A DNA stretch of 64,000 bases, from positions 403,497 to 467,496 of the forward strand of contig VLTH01000001.1 of the NCBI GenBank assembly GCA_008125075.1, written 5' to 3'. The notes beneath the pieces were generated by a model. The model searched no databases. It was not told the DNA's origin and saw only the letters and a list, made by a program, of their open reading frames with translations. Below, piece after piece: positions 51,121-60,920 of this stretch (position 1 is its first letter; every line of letters starts with the position of its first letter). The stretch comes from Acetivibrio alkalicellulosi. GTDB lineage: Bacteria > Bacillota > Clostridia > Acetivibrionales > Acetivibrionaceae. The position numbers and the translations under genes are program-made.

Positions 51121-53751
51121 ATGAAAATGAAAAATATTAAAATTTTTATTTTGCTTATTGTTTTAACAAGTGTGTCTTTATTCACACCTATCGTTTCTGT
51201 GAATAGCGTTAATAGCGTTCCATATAAATGGGATAATGTTGAAATTGGTGGCGGTGGGGGTTTTGTCTGTGGTATTATTTACAACCCTACTGAGGAAGGG
51301 CTTGTTTATGCTCGTACCGATATGGGTGGAGCATATATTAGGAATAAGGAAACGCTAGAGTGGGAACCTCTTATGGACTGGGTGGCACCTGATGAGTGGA
51401 ATCTACTTGGGGTTGAGAGTTTGGCTACCGATCCAGTTGAGACAAATAGAGTTTATATTGCAGCAGGTACATATACAAATTGGTGGACAGATATGAATGG
51501 TCACATGCTACGTTCAGATGATTATGGAAAGACGTGGGAGAGGACGGAGCTTCCCTTTAAATTTGGCGGAAATATGCCAGGGCGTTCAGTTGGTGAACGT
51601 TTGAGGATTGACCCTAATAGTAATAATATATTATATTTTGCGGCAAGAAGTGGCAATGGTTTATGGAAAAGTGAGGACTATGGTGAAACATGGGCAAGAG
51701 TTGAGAGTTTCACAAATGTAGGAAATTATGTTGAAGATCCCGAGTATGATTATTTAGCTGATAATTTGGGATTGTGTTTTGTAGTTTTTGATTCAGATAA
51801 GGGTACAAAAGGTACCCCGACACAGGATATTTATGTTGGCGTTGCTGATAAAGATAATCCTATTTATGTCAGTCGAGACGCAGGTAAGACTTGGAAACCT
51901 GTTGAGGGTCAGCCTACAGCAAGCACTTTCAGAAGAAATAATAATGATGCATTGCCAATTGGAATACCTCATCATGGAGTTATAAGTGGTAATGGAATTT
52001 TGTATGTTACATATGGTGACAGGGGAGGACCCTATCAATGTGATGATGGAGCAGTTTACAAGTATGATACAAATACAGGTGTATGGACGAATATAACTCC
52101 TCCTTCAGGATATAACTGGGATGGATCACCAAAGTATGAGAACTGGTACGGATATGCAGGTTTAAGTGTTGATGCACAGAATCCAGATACACTAATAGTT
52201 ACATCACTACAGTCATGGTGGCCAGATAACTACATTTTCCGATCAACAGATGCAGGTGAAACATGGGATGCAATTTGGGATTTTGGCGACTCATGGCCAT
52301 CAAGATATTTAAAATATACAATGGATATTTCAAAAGCACCTTGGCTTTCATGGGGAAAGGAAATAAATGCTGCTAAAGGTGGATTAATAAGTGGTACTGA
52401 AATTATGGACAGTCCTACACCAAAACTTGGCTGGATGATGGGGTCTATTGAGATTAATCCATTTGACTCAAATGAAATGATGTATGGAACAGGGGCTACT
52501 ATTTATGGCACAAAAAACCTAACTGATTGGGATAAAGGTAAATATGTACACATTGAAGTTATGGGAATGGGTATTGAAGAAACTGCAGTTTTAAGTCTGA
52601 TTTGCCCCCCAATTGATGGTGTAGAACTAATAAGTGGTGTTAATGATATATGTGGATTTGTACATGAAGATTTAGAAGTGGGGCCAGATTGCATGATGAT
52701 AAATCCTACGTTTATAGGCACCACAGGGTTAGATTATGCAGAGCTCAATCCACAAATAATTGTAAGAGTGGGTACAACTGATAAAGAAAGATATGAAAAC
52801 ATTAAAAAGAGCGTTGGTATTTCAAAAGATGGTGGTAAAACATGGTCAGAAGTTCAGCCAAACCCCAGTTATTCTTTTCCAGCCACTTCTCCGGATGACA
52901 TTATTGAAGGGGGAGTTGTGGCAGTATCTGCTGATGGTTCCACATTTGTATGGTCTCCAAGCACAAGTCAAGGAGTTGTTTGTTATGTAAATGGAGGCTG
53001 GAGGTCTGTTAGTACTCTTCCTGTTGGAGCATATGTTGCTTCAGACAGAGTTAATCCTAAGGTGTTTTATGCATATGCACAAAACACTTTCTACATAAGC
53101 AATGATGGTGGACTAACATTTGAAGTTGTACAAACTGATTTAGAATCATATTCTGCTAAAATTAAAGCTGTTCCGGGAAAAGAAGGTCATGTATGGATTC
53201 CAGAACCGTATACTGGTCTTTCATATACAACTGATGGTGGTAAAACTATAACTAAAGTTGATGGCATTACAAGATGTGACGTAGTTGGATTTGGTAAAGC
53301 AAAAGATGGAGAAGATTACCTTGCTATTTACATCTGTGGTGAAACATATGGACTGTATGGTGTATTTCGCTCTGATGATATGGGCAAAAATTGGGTAAGA
53401 ATCAATGACGATCAACACCAATATGGTTCTATAAACTATGCAATTACAGGAGATTTAAGAGTTTATGGTCGTGTTTTTGTTGGGACAAATGGTAGAGGCG
53501 TGGTATACGGAGAACCTGTATCAAACTCTGGACAACCAACACCAAATCCTTCGGCTGGTAAAGGCGATATTAATATGGACGGAAAAATTGATTCAATAGA
53601 CTATCTAATGCTTAGAAGGCACATACTTGTGATAAATACACTTACTGGAGATCAGTTTATCAATGCTGATGTTAATAGTGATGGAAAAATCAATTCAATT
53701 GATGCTGTATTGCTAAAGAGGTATATATTGGAGATCATCGATTCCTTTTAA
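51121..53751 (+). CDS. GH74 xyloglucanase with C-terminal dockerin
   Basis: Secreted cellulosomal enzyme, 876 residues. A signal peptide covers about residues 1-28. The GH74 tandem seven-bladed beta-propellers (about 33-770) show repeated SxDxGxTW blades ([44 protein letters not shown]). The catalytic Asp pair appears as [10 protein letters not shown] and [10 protein letters not shown] short linker leads to a dockerin with [20 protein letters not shown] and [20 protein letters not shown]. It should cleave the xyloglucan backbone. Confidence 0.95.
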   Translation: MKMKNIKIFILLIVLTSVSLFTPIVSVNSVNSVPYKWDNVEIGGGGGFVCGIIYNPTEEGLVYARTDMGGAYIRNKETLEWEPLMDWVAPDEWNLLGVESLATDPVETNRVYIAAGTYTNWWTDMNGHMLRSDDYGKTWERTELPFKFGGNMPGRSVGERLRIDPNSNNILYFAARSGNGLWKSEDYGETWARVESFTNVGNYVEDPEYDYLADNLGLCFVVFDSDKGTKGTPTQDIYVGVADKDNPIYVSRDAGKTWKPVEGQPTASTFRRNNNDALPIGIPHHGVISGNGILYVTYGDRGGPYQCDDGAVYKYDTNTGVWTNITPPSGYNWDGSPKYENWYGYAGLSVDAQNPDTLIVTSLQSWWPDNYIFRSTDAGETWDAIWDFGDSWPSRYLKYTMDISKAPWLSWGKEINAAKGGLISGTEIMDSPTPKLGWMMGSIEINPFDSNEMMYGTGATIYGTKNLTDWDKGKYVHIEVMGMGIEETAVLSLICPPIDGVELISGVNDICGFVHEDLEVGPDCMMINPTFIGTTGLDYAELNPQIIVRVGTTDKERYENIKKSVGISKDGGKTWSEVQPNPSYSFPATSPDDIIEGGVVAVSADGSTFVWSPSTSQGVVCYVNGGWRSVSTLPVGAYVASDRVNPKVFYAYAQNTFYISNDGGLTFEVVQTDLESYSAKIKAVPGKEGHVWIPEPYTGLSYTTDGGKTITKVDGITRCDVVGFGKAKDGEDYLAIYICGETYGLYGVFRSDDMGKNWVRINDDQHQYGSINYAITGDLRVYGRVFVGTNGRGVVYGEPVSNSGQPTPNPSAGKGDINMDGKIDSIDYLMLRRHILVINTLTGDQFINADVNSDGKINSIDAVLLKRYILEIIDSF

Positions 53752-53826
53752 GGAGGATTTTTAAGCAAGAAAAATGAGTGAGAAACATAGTTAGGAATGC
53801 CTTAGAAATAACTTCATATTCTCAAG

Positions 53827-53973
53827 TACAAAATCCCGATGTTTTTACGGGTTTTGGACGATGAGAATTGGATGTTATTTCTTAGCCATTACTTAAGCAA
53901 GTTGTAGAGCTAATCAAATTTTAATTTTATAAGTAGATATTAAAAAGCCAGCCCATAAAAGTGCTGGCTTTTT
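53827..53973 (+). terminator. two hairpins after the GH74 gene; strong terminator at 53942-53973
   Basis: The first (53827-53858) is CAAAA-CCCG/CGGG-TTTTG with a bulge. The second (53942-53973) is a perfect AAAAAGCCAGC/GCTGGCTTTTT stem with T-run, a standard terminator usable in both directions. Confidence 0.8.
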
Positions 53974-54006
53974 AATATTCCTTGCTGGAGATAACATATG
54001 TTTTTA

Positions 54007-54035
54007 GAATAATTATTGTAAAAAAGCTTATACTA
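54007..54035 (+). promoter_or_regulatory. candidate forespore (sigma-F/G-type) promoter
   Basis: GAATA (54007-54011), 17 bases, TATACTA (54029-54035) resembles sigma-G promoters (GHATR / CATnHTA) with one mismatch. It precedes the germination operon, where forespore expression is expected. Confidence 0.35.
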
Positions 54036-54114
54036 TTTTTCAAGAATTAAAATATACATTATGAAAAACAGATCCAAATATATTTAAAAATGATTAGTAC
54101 AAGGAGAATATTAT

Positions 54115-54300
54115 ATGACAAAAGACATATATCGCAATAAAAAAGATTTTCAAAGAGAGGAGTTTGCAACTGAACTTGATAAACCTGAAGGTATACCACA
54201 GGCAAGGGAAACTCAATCTCAAAAAGCTCAGGTTGAATCAAATGGAACACCTGGAATGGGGAGAAAAGATAGAAAACCTAAAATAAACAAAAAGCAGTGA
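54115..54300 (+). CDS. small hydrophilic protein upstream of the germination genes
   Basis: 61 residues, rich in Lys, Gln and Glu with no hydrophobic segment (FQREEFATELDKPEG; PGMGRKDRKPKINKK). AAGGAGAAT precedes the ATG. Composition resembles small acid-soluble spore proteins, and it sits 26 bp before gerA, but I cannot match it to a named SASP family. Confidence 0.6.
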   Translation: MTKDIYRNKKDFQREEFATELDKPEGIPQARETQSQKAQVESNGTPGMGRKDRKPKINKKQ

Positions 54301-54326
54301 ACTCTTTTAGGAACGGGGAAGGATAA

Positions 54327-55937
54327 ATGTCTAAGCGTTTCCGCTCATTTAAAAAACCGATTAAACTAAATGATTTAAAAAATAAAAAAAGTAGCATAAA
54401 ATGTGAAGAAATTGATAAGAGTTCTTTAGATAACAGAAAGCTTTCACAGTGTTTAGAAGAAAACTTGAAAGCTTTCAAAGTGATATTTAAGGATTGCTTT
54501 GATGTTAAATTTAGAGAATTTACCTTACCACAAAATAAATCCAGGTGTTTATTAATATACATACAGGAAATTATTGACACAGACAGTATAAACGAAAACC
54601 TACTTCATTCCCTTATGTTAGATTCTAAAGATACTTACACAGATTTAAATGAAGAAAGCCTTATGGATTCAATTAAAAATAAATTCATTTCAATAGGTGG
54701 AATTAAAAAAGTTACTTTATTAAATGAAGCGGTTAAAGATATCTTAAATGGAAACTGTATTTTTATCATTTCAGATTGCTCCACTACACTCTCTTTAAGT
54801 ACACAAAACTTTCAGCATAGACCAATTGGAGAACCTCAAACTGAATCTGTGGTAAAAGGACCTTACGAAGCTTTTACAGAAGCCATAAGTATAAATATTT
54901 CACAAATTAGAAGGAGACTTAAAACACCTGATCTTAAAATGGAACAGATGGAAATAGGACGGCTTGGAAAAACACAGGTAGTAATATCATATATAAAGGG
55001 AATTGCTGATGAAGGCATTATAAATGAAGTGAGAGAGAGGTTTAAAATAATTGATGTTGATTTGATTAACGATAGTGGGGAAATAGAACAGTTTATTGAG
55101 GACAACCCTTTTTCACCCTTTCCTCAGATGGTATATACCGAAAGGCCTGACATTGTATCTGCTTCCCTCTCTGAGGGGCATGTTGTAGTTTTCACAGATG
55201 GGTCACCATTTGCACTTATACTACCATCTCTTTTTGTTCATTTTTTAAATTCTCCTGAGGACTATTACACAAGGTTTTATTTTGGCACTTTCATAAGAAT
55301 ACTTAGATATATTGCCTTTGCAATAGCTCTTTTTCTGCCTTCTTTATATGTAGCCATGACAACTTTCCATCAGGAAATGATACCTGTGCCACTTCTGACA
55401 ACTCTTATTATTGTAAGAGCTGGTGTTCCGTTTCCAGCTGTAATAGAAGCCTTACTAATGGAATTTACCTTTGAAGTTTTAAGAGAAGCTGGAATAAGAC
55501 TTCCAAAAGTTATAGGGCCTGCAGTAAGCATAGTAGGTGCACTTATATTAGGAGAGGTTGCAGTAAATGTAGGCATAGTGTCTAATGTAATGGTTATAAT
55601 TGTTGCCTTTACGGGAATTGCATCATTTGTAATCCCTAAATACAATCAAGCTATCTCCATTAGACTATTGAGGTTTCCCATAATGATTCTTGCAGGTACT
55701 TTTGGTCTTTTTGGTATAATCATAAGTTTTTTGTTTCTCCTCCTTCATTTAGCGTCCTTAAGGTCATTTGGAGTCGCTTATCTTTCACCATTTACCCCAT
55801 CTTCTCTATCTGATTGGAAAGATACTTTTATAAGGTTCCCAACTTGGTCTATGATAAAAAGGCCTGGATTTATGAGTAAAAAGAATTTAACAAAAATGAA
55901 AAAGAACTTAAGATCTAAACCAAATACAAATAATTAA
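54327..55937 (+). CDS. gerA: GerA-type germination receptor subunit A
   Basis: Inner spore-membrane receptor subunit, 536 residues. A large polar N-terminal domain (about 1-300, with VVKGPYEAFTEAISINISQIRRR given in parts: KGPYEAFTEA and NISQIRRRLK) precedes about five membrane helices with FLPSLYVAMTTFHQEMIP and AVIEALLMEFTFEVLREAG. Normal length for GerAA/GerKA. It starts an A-C-D operon; the B subunit is encoded 5 kb away on the other strand. It binds nutrient germinants together with B. Confidence 0.93.
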   Translation: MSKRFRSFKKPIKLNDLKNKKSSIKCEEIDKSSLDNRKLSQCLEENLKAFKVIFKDCFDVKFREFTLPQNKSRCLLIYIQEIIDTDSINENLLHSLMLDSKDTYTDLNEESLMDSIKNKFISIGGIKKVTLLNEAVKDILNGNCIFIISDCSTTLSLSTQNFQHRPIGEPQTESVVKGPYEAFTEAISINISQIRRRLKTPDLKMEQMEIGRLGKTQVVISYIKGIADEGIINEVRERFKIIDVDLINDSGEIEQFIEDNPFSPFPQMVYTERPDIVSASLSEGHVVVFTDGSPFALILPSLFVHFLNSPEDYYTRFYFGTFIRILRYIAFAIALFLPSLYVAMTTFHQEMIPVPLLTTLIIVRAGVPFPAVIEALLMEFTFEVLREAGIRLPKVIGPAVSIVGALILGEVAVNVGIVSNVMVIIVAFTGIASFVIPKYNQAISIRLLRFPIMILAGTFGLFGIIISFLFLLLHLASLRSFGVAYLSPFTPSSLSDWKDTFIRFPTWSMIKRPGFMSKKNLTKMKKNLRSKPNTNN

Positions 55938-55950
55938 CAGGTGATAAGAT

Positions 55951-57153
55951 ATGATTAAAAAAGTCTTTCTCATAATATTAATTAATATTGTACTTATTTC
56001 AAACACTGGCTGTTGGGGAAAAAGAGAGCTTTCCGAGATAGGCTTAGTAACTGCAACAGGGATTGATTTAGATCCAAATGGAGAGATTCGAATAACTGTT
56101 ATATCAATTACACCTATAGGGTTTGGAATGACAGGAGGACCTGACAGATCAAATGCCTGGATTGGTACTGGAACTGGTAAAACATTTGCAGATGCTAGAA
56201 GAAACTTAAATCATAAAGCAACAAAAAAGCTGGCATGGTTTCATAATAGGTTTATAATAATAGGTGAAGACCTTGCAAAAAATGGTATTACAGATGTAAT
56301 GGATCATCTGTCTAGAAATAGAGAGTTTAGATACGAAAACAGGATACTTATAACTCCTCACACTGCTTATGATATGCTTACAATTCCTGCAGACATTGAA
56401 AAAAACTTAGTTCTTGAAATAGATGGAATTATTGACAATATAAAAGTAGAATGGTCTAAATCTTATATCGAAAATTTTAAAGACATTATGGTAAACCTTA
56501 TCGAAGAAAAAAGTGGGTTTGTTACAAGCAAAATTAGCTATTATAAAACTGATAAAACTACAATATCAACCAACAGAGAAGATTATAAGACAATTGAATC
56601 AGGTGGTAAGGATCAGGATGTGGCTTTTATTGAAGGAAGTGGTGTTTTTAGAGAAGATAAGCTGGTTGGATGGTTAGATGGTACTGAAACCCGATCATAT
56701 ATATTGATAAGCAGTAAGGTTATGTCAGGGACTATCAGTGCAAAATATAATGACCAAAAAGATAGTTTGTCTTTTGCTTTTGAAGATAGTAAAAGCAATA
56801 TAAGAGCAGAGTTTAATGATAACAATATAACAATTAATATTGACCTTCAAGTAATAGGCATAATTACTGGACTTTATACAGGTCAAAATATAAGAAAAGA
56901 GGAAGAAATAAATAAAATGGAGCAGGCTATTTCTAAAAAGATAGAAAATGAACTGAGACAAACTGTATCAAAAGCACAAAAAGAGCTAAAAACAGACTTC
57001 TTAGGATTTGGTGATCACATATTTAGAAGGCATCCCAATCACTGGAGAAAATTTGGTGATAGTTGGGACGAAATTTTCCCTACAATTGATGTTAACTACA
57101 ATGTTGAAGTTAATATAAAACGAACAGGAATGATATCAAACCCAACTAGATAG
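55951..57153 (+). CDS. gerC: GerC-type germination receptor lipoprotein
   Basis: 400 residues. A lipoprotein signal ends in SNTGC (Cys21), followed by WGKRELSEIGLVTATGIDLD, the usual Ger(x)C start. The C-terminal helical region (about 310-400) is intact (VSKAQKELKTDFLGFGDHIF). It anchors to the outer face of the inner spore membrane and completes the receptor with A and B. It follows gerA by 13 bp. Confidence 0.92.
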   Translation: MIKKVFLIILINIVLISNTGCWGKRELSEIGLVTATGIDLDPNGEIRITVISITPIGFGMTGGPDRSNAWIGTGTGKTFADARRNLNHKATKKLAWFHNRFIIIGEDLAKNGITDVMDHLSRNREFRYENRILITPHTAYDMLTIPADIEKNLVLEIDGIIDNIKVEWSKSYIENFKDIMVNLIEEKSGFVTSKISYYKTDKTTISTNREDYKTIESGGKDQDVAFIEGSGVFREDKLVGWLDGTETRSYILISSKVMSGTISAKYNDQKDSLSFAFEDSKSNIRAEFNDNNITINIDLQVIGIITGLYTGQNIRKEEEINKMEQAISKKIENELRQTVSKAQKELKTDFLGFGDHIFRRHPNHWRKFGDSWDEIFPTIDVNYNVEVNIKRTGMISNPTR

Positions 57154-57164
57154 GATGTGTTTTA

Positions 57165-57401
57165 ATGGTTTTTATTGTAACGATTTTACATGTATTTATC
57201 TTTGGATTATTAATTTGGATGGGAATGAAGGAAAAAGATAAAAAGGTTATGGTAATCTCCCAGGTTTTAATAGTAATATCACTTTTTTATGCAGTAAATT
57301 ATATATTAGAATGGAATATTCCAACTGTTGGAAAGGTTTTAACTTTCATATATGAGCCTTTATCAAATCTTGTTTTTGATACTGATTACTCATATAGATA
57401 A
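57165..57401 (+). CDS. small two-helix membrane protein, GerD-like fourth receptor subunit
   Basis: 78 residues with two membrane helices (about 2-20 and 30-50) and a short polar tail. It follows gerC by 11 bp. Small two-helix D subunits are known in some Bacillus and Clostridium GerA-type operons and modulate germination; this fits in size, topology and position. Confidence 0.7.
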   Translation: MVFIVTILHVFIFGLLIWMGMKEKDKKVMVISQVLIVISLFYAVNYILEWNIPTVGKVLTFIYEPLSNLVFDTDYSYR

Positions 57402-57406
57402 AGGTT

Positions 57407-58477
57407 TTATTTTTCCTTTATCTTATTGTAGATTTTAGCTGCAAAAGTAAAGTTTTTTGCTTTGGTAAGAGGATTATTGTATATAAGCTGTTTTATAGGA
57501 GGTAATCCCAAAAAAGAAATAAGTCTGTTAAAGTCTTTGTTATCAAAACGACTCATTGTCTTTCGAAATTCATGTAGTTTAGAAACATGTTTTTTTATAG
57601 GACTGATAAGGTCATTGTAATCAATACCTTTTACAATAGAATGTGCTGCCAAAATGCCACTCTCAAGGGCATTAACTGCACCAAAACCCAAAAAATCATC
57701 AATAACTCCTGCTCCATTTCCCACAAGGTATATATTATCTACTTTTGCAGTTGAGGTAGTTCCAATACTAAATTCAATGTCTTTAACTTCAATTGTTTTA
57801 TGGAATATGTTTTCTTTATGTATAAATTTGTCCCAATAGTGATCAAGCTCATAGCAACTTATATTGTCTATAGACAAAAGTATCCTTGCATCCTTTGTAC
57901 TATGAGGAGAAAGATACCCATAACAAGTTTTTGCATAGTCATTATCTACCCACATTTTTGTAGAATCAAGTTTAAAATTTCCCAGCACCATAGCAACACG
58001 TGTACATACGTTAAATGTTGTAGTCCACACTCCTAGTTCCTTAGATATGGTTTCATCTCCAGTAGCAGCAACTATATAGTCAAAGTCATTTTTAATATCA
58101 TTAATATTTATATAACTATCAAATAATATACTGGTATTAAGACCATTATAAAGCTGTCTTTCAAGAGAATTCTCAGCTTCGCCCCTCATGTATATATAAC
58201 CGAGTTTTCCTCTTACAACAGTCTTTTTTTGGGGAGCAATCATTATTATTTCCCTCAAAGGAGAAAAAGACTTTAAATTTAAATTATATCGTTGGTTTAA
58301 ATACTTCACAGATGTTTTGTAAGTTCTGTCTAATACTCTTAATGTGGTTGTAGAAAACAAATAATCTTTACCTATGTGAGACTTTTTTTCAAAAATAGTT
58401 GGATGTATTCCATTTTTTATAAGCTCGTGAGCGCAAGCCAAGCCTGAAAGACCTGCTCCGATTATAGCAACTCTCAT
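57407..58477 (-). CDS. FAD-dependent oxidoreductase, geranylgeranyl-reductase-like (paralogue 1)
   Basis: 356 residues. The FAD-binding start is IIGAGLSGLACAHELIKNG with FEKK as the ribose-binding acid region; GNGAGVIDDFLGFGAVNALESG is the C-terminal FAD motif, given here as NGAGVIDDFLGFG. It belongs to the NAD(P)/FAD oxidoreductases related to geranylgeranyl reductase. Two paralogues lie at 58500-59570 and 60921-62000. It is convergent with the gerD-like gene, with only five bases between stops. Possible spore-lipid or pigment role, by context only. Confidence 0.8.
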   Translation of the reverse strand: MRVAIIGAGLSGLACAHELIKNGIHPTIFEKKSHIGKDYLFSTTTLRVLDRTYKTSVKYLNQRYNLNLKSFSPLREIIMIAPQKKTVVRGKLGYIYMRGEAENSLERQLYNGLNTSILFDSYININDIKNDFDYIVAATGDETISKELGVWTTTFNVCTRVAMVLGNFKLDSTKMWVDNDYAKTCYGYLSPHSTKDARILLSIDNISCYELDHYWDKFIHKENIFHKTIEVKDIEFSIGTTSTAKVDNIYLVGNGAGVIDDFLGFGAVNALESGILAAHSIVKGIDYNDLISPIKKHVSKLHEFRKTMSRFDNKDFNRLISFLGLPPIKQLIYNNPLTKAKNFTFAAKIYNKIKEK

Positions 58478-58499
58478 CTTTAAACCTCTCTAATTATAT

Positions 58500-59570
58500 T
58501 TATCCTTTGTTTATCTTATTAAAAAGCTTTGGTAGCATCCACATTCTCTGTACTTTTAAAATAGGATTATTGTATATAAACTGCTTAACTAAAGGAGTTC
58601 CTAAAAGTAATAATAATCTATCTAATTCGTTATTATCCAATATATTAAATGATTTTCTGAATTCATACAGCTTTTTACGACTATCTAAATATGGTTTCAT
58701 AAGCTTTGTATAGTTTAAATTTCCAATAATTGAACGAGCGGCTATAAATCCACTTTCAATGCCTGCAATTACACCAAACCCAACAAAATTATCCACAAGT
58801 CCGGCAGCATCTCCAACAAAATATATATTATCTTTATTTAAAGGATATACAGTTCCAAGATTGTGTTCTAAATCCCTTACCTCTATCATATTATATGGGA
58901 TGTGTTCGGCCTTCAAAAACTGATTCCAATAAAACTCCAGTTCATCTTTAGTAACATTATTAACTAAAAGGGTTAATCTGGCATGATTCTTGGAAAAGGG
59001 CATTGTAAAGGCAAATCCATTTTTTGCATACTCAGTATTGAGCCACATTTTTACATGATTTTCGTTAAAATTTCCAAGTATGGTAGCGCTTCTAGAGTAT
59101 ACATTAAAGTCTCTATTAAAAACCCCCATTTCTTTAGCACCATCGCATGAGCCTGTGGCTACAACTATAAAATCAAAATTTCTTTGCAAGTCCTTTATAG
59201 TTCCATATGTGTCAAATAGTACGGGTATATTTAAAGATGAAAAAATTTGATTTTCTAATGAATCCTGTTCCATTCCCCTCATTAATACGTACCCTAAATT
59301 ACCTTTTACAGAAATTTCTCTAGAAGGACCTTTCATAGTTATTTTGCTTATTGTGTTTTTAGGCTCAATGTTTAAATTATATCTTCTTTTAATATATTTC
59401 ATAGGATTATTATAATGAGTATTAAATATGCGTAAAATAGCTGCTGGAAGGGCATAATCTTCACCAATGTAGCTTTTTTTTTCAAATATGGTGGCAATAA
59501 CTCCATTTCTTTTTAGTTCAAGAGCACAGGATAATCCTGATGGCCCAGCACCAATAATTGCAACTTTCAT
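58500..59570 (-). CDS. FAD-dependent oxidoreductase, geranylgeranyl-reductase-like (paralogue 2)
   Basis: 356 residues, same length as its neighbour and clearly related: IIGAGPSGLSCALELKRNG at the start, GDAAGLVDNFVGFGVIAG near residue 255, and a matching C-terminal RLLLLLGTPLVKQFIYNNPI. It is the first gene of a two-gene minus-strand operon. Local duplication is likely. Substrate unknown. Confidence 0.82.
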   Translation of the reverse strand: MKVAIIGAGPSGLSCALELKRNGVIATIFEKKSYIGEDYALPAAILRIFNTHYNNPMKYIKRRYNLNIEPKNTISKITMKGPSREISVKGNLGYVLMRGMEQDSLENQIFSSLNIPVLFDTYGTIKDLQRNFDFIVVATGSCDGAKEMGVFNRDFNVYSRSATILGNFNENHVKMWLNTEYAKNGFAFTMPFSKNHARLTLLVNNVTKDELEFYWNQFLKAEHIPYNMIEVRDLEHNLGTVYPLNKDNIYFVGDAAGLVDNFVGFGVIAGIESGFIAARSIIGNLNYTKLMKPYLDSRKKLYEFRKSFNILDNNELDRLLLLLGTPLVKQFIYNNPILKVQRMWMLPKLFNKINKG

Positions 59571-59738
59571 TATTATTTTTCTCCTTTTTTCTAAGGAATG
59601 TCTATTACTATATTTTCATTTCGTTATTACATTAGTTATAAGAATAATATTTGCATTTTAAACAAAAAATATTTTGTGTGTAGTAAAAATATTATTGATA
59701 ATTAAGTCTAATTTTTCATACTACTTTGGAGGTAATGT

Positions 59739-59951
59739 ATGGATAAACTATCACAGGAATATATACTTAATATTGTTTTTAATGAGTCATTAGACAGAGA
59801 GCAATTACTTTTAAAAAAATATGACAATATTTATGATGATATAAAAGATAAGGACATAAAGAATATAATTAAAGAATTTGCTAAAAATTCTAGGGAGCAT
59901 GTAGATATTTTAAAGGATAAAATGGTTATGCTTAATATTAAAAAGACCTAA
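59739..59951 (+). CDS. small helical protein, possibly spore-associated
   Basis: 70 residues, two predicted helices (QEYILNIVFNESLDREQLLL; IIKEFAKNSREHVDILKDKM). The SREHVDIL portion resembles the ExxH-like helices of spore-coat CotF/ferritin-like proteins, but no full motif is present. GGAGG precedes the ATG. It forms a pair with the next gene, and the two have similar size and helix pattern. Confidence 0.65.
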   Translation: MDKLSQEYILNIVFNESLDREQLLLKKYDNIYDDIKDKDIKNIIKEFAKNSREHVDILKDKMVMLNIKKT

Positions 59952-59976
59952 AAAAATTCTAAAGCAGGTGATTTAA

Positions 59977-60204
59977 GTGGAAGTAGTAGATATTTTAAGG
60001 GATATTTTACAAAGTAGAATTTCTAATCAGATTTTTTACAATGATAATTTAATAACAATAAGGAACCCTGAAGTAAGACAGGTATTAACACAACTTAGAG
60101 ATGATGAAATGAGGGCAATTGTTAAGCTCCAGCAGAAAATAGACAGACTTCAGGATACATCTGGGCTTATAGCTAAAATTTTTCCTACAAAACCCAGGTA
60201 TTAA
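59977..60204 (+). CDS. small helical protein, partner of the preceding gene
   Basis: 75 residues. The start is GTG at 59977 with AGCAGGTG upstream. Helices: VVDILRDILQSRISNQIFYND and RQVLTQLRDDEMRAIVKLQQK, given here in pieces (DILRDILQSRISNQ; LRDDEMRAIVKLQQ). Its ferritin-like/CotF-like look and position near germination genes suggest a spore protein. Not recognised with certainty. Confidence 0.6.
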   Translation: MEVVDILRDILQSRISNQIFYNDNLITIRNPEVRQVLTQLRDDEMRAIVKLQQKIDRLQDTSGLIAKIFPTKPRY

Positions 60205-60233
60205 AGGATAGCTGGCAATATAAAAATAGATTC

Positions 60234-60300
60234 CACCGGAAGCTGCAATCAAAGTAGTAAGTTTCGCTGCGAAGCAGATGAACTAGATCTTTTTAAAAAT
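60234..60300. repeat. structured repeat element, copy 3 (degenerate)
   Basis: CCGGAAGCTGCAATCAAAGT and AGTTTCGCTGCGAAGCAGA match the left half of the copies at 32913 and 49254. The right hairpin has mostly decayed. It is not preceded by ACATAT. Confidence 0.65.
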
Positions 60301-60378
60301 AGCCTTATAAAGCTTAATGTTAGAAGGTTTTTGACTTGAGAGAAATGGCATACATGGTGTTTTGAGGAGGTAGATATA

Positions 60379-60828
60379 ATGCAATGGATTTTTCTTTTTA
60401 TAGTAAGCTGGATTATTTTTTTCTTGTTTATTGACTATAAACAGCTGAAAATAAATATTTGGTGCGGCTTTTTTGCCATATTACTTCAGCTTTCAGTAGA
60501 CACTAAGGCAATGATATATGAATTATATATTGTAAATAGTCACATAATTAACCTTTGGGGATCTTCACTCTTGTTTGTATTAGGACCAGTACTTACAATG
60601 GGAACCTTGCTTTCTCAGTATTATCCTAAAAAAAGATTTATGCGCATAATAAGTGTTTTTGCGTTTACAGCTCTCTATACAACACAGGAAGTTCTCTTGT
60701 TATACAGTGGAGCTCTTGGGTATCTTAAGTGGAACATTTTTGACAGCATTGTAGTAAATACTATAGTTATGGCTGTTTTAGGCTGGTTTTCCATAGTGGT
60801 TCTAGATAAGAAGGGAGAAGTGTTATAA
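60379..60828 (+). CDS. CBO0543-type membrane protein
   Basis: 149 residues with five hydrophobic helices and the N-terminal QWIFLFIVSWIIFFLFIDY, typical of a family of uncharacterised membrane proteins in spore-forming Firmicutes. GAGGAGG precedes the ATG. The window also holds a divergent relative at 62126 and the start of a closer one at 63923. Function unknown. Confidence 0.7.
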   Translation: MQWIFLFIVSWIIFFLFIDYKQLKINIWCGFFAILLQLSVDTKAMIYELYIVNSHIINLWGSSLLFVLGPVLTMGTLLSQYYPKKRFMRIISVFAFTALYTTQEVLLLYSGALGYLKWNIFDSIVVNTIVMAVLGWFSIVVLDKKGEVL

Positions 60829-60918
60829 ATGAATATGATTTTATATACCATCTTAACACTTGCAAATGGTGTGCTTGTGCTTATATGGTTTAAAATACTA
60901 AAAAAATATGGAGGATAA
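60829..60918 (+). CDS. 29-residue single-helix membrane peptide
   Basis: MNMILYTILTLANGVLVLIW then FKILKKYGG and a stop. Its ATG directly follows the previous gene's stop codon, and AAGGGAGAAG lies eleven bases upstream. The next gene's ribosome binding site (GGAGG) lies inside its last codons. The hydrophobic core with a positive C-terminal end fits one membrane helix. Tight spacing on both sides argues that it is real. Confidence 0.55.
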   Translation: MNMILYTILTLANGVLVLIWFKILKKYGG

Positions 60919-60920
60919 AT

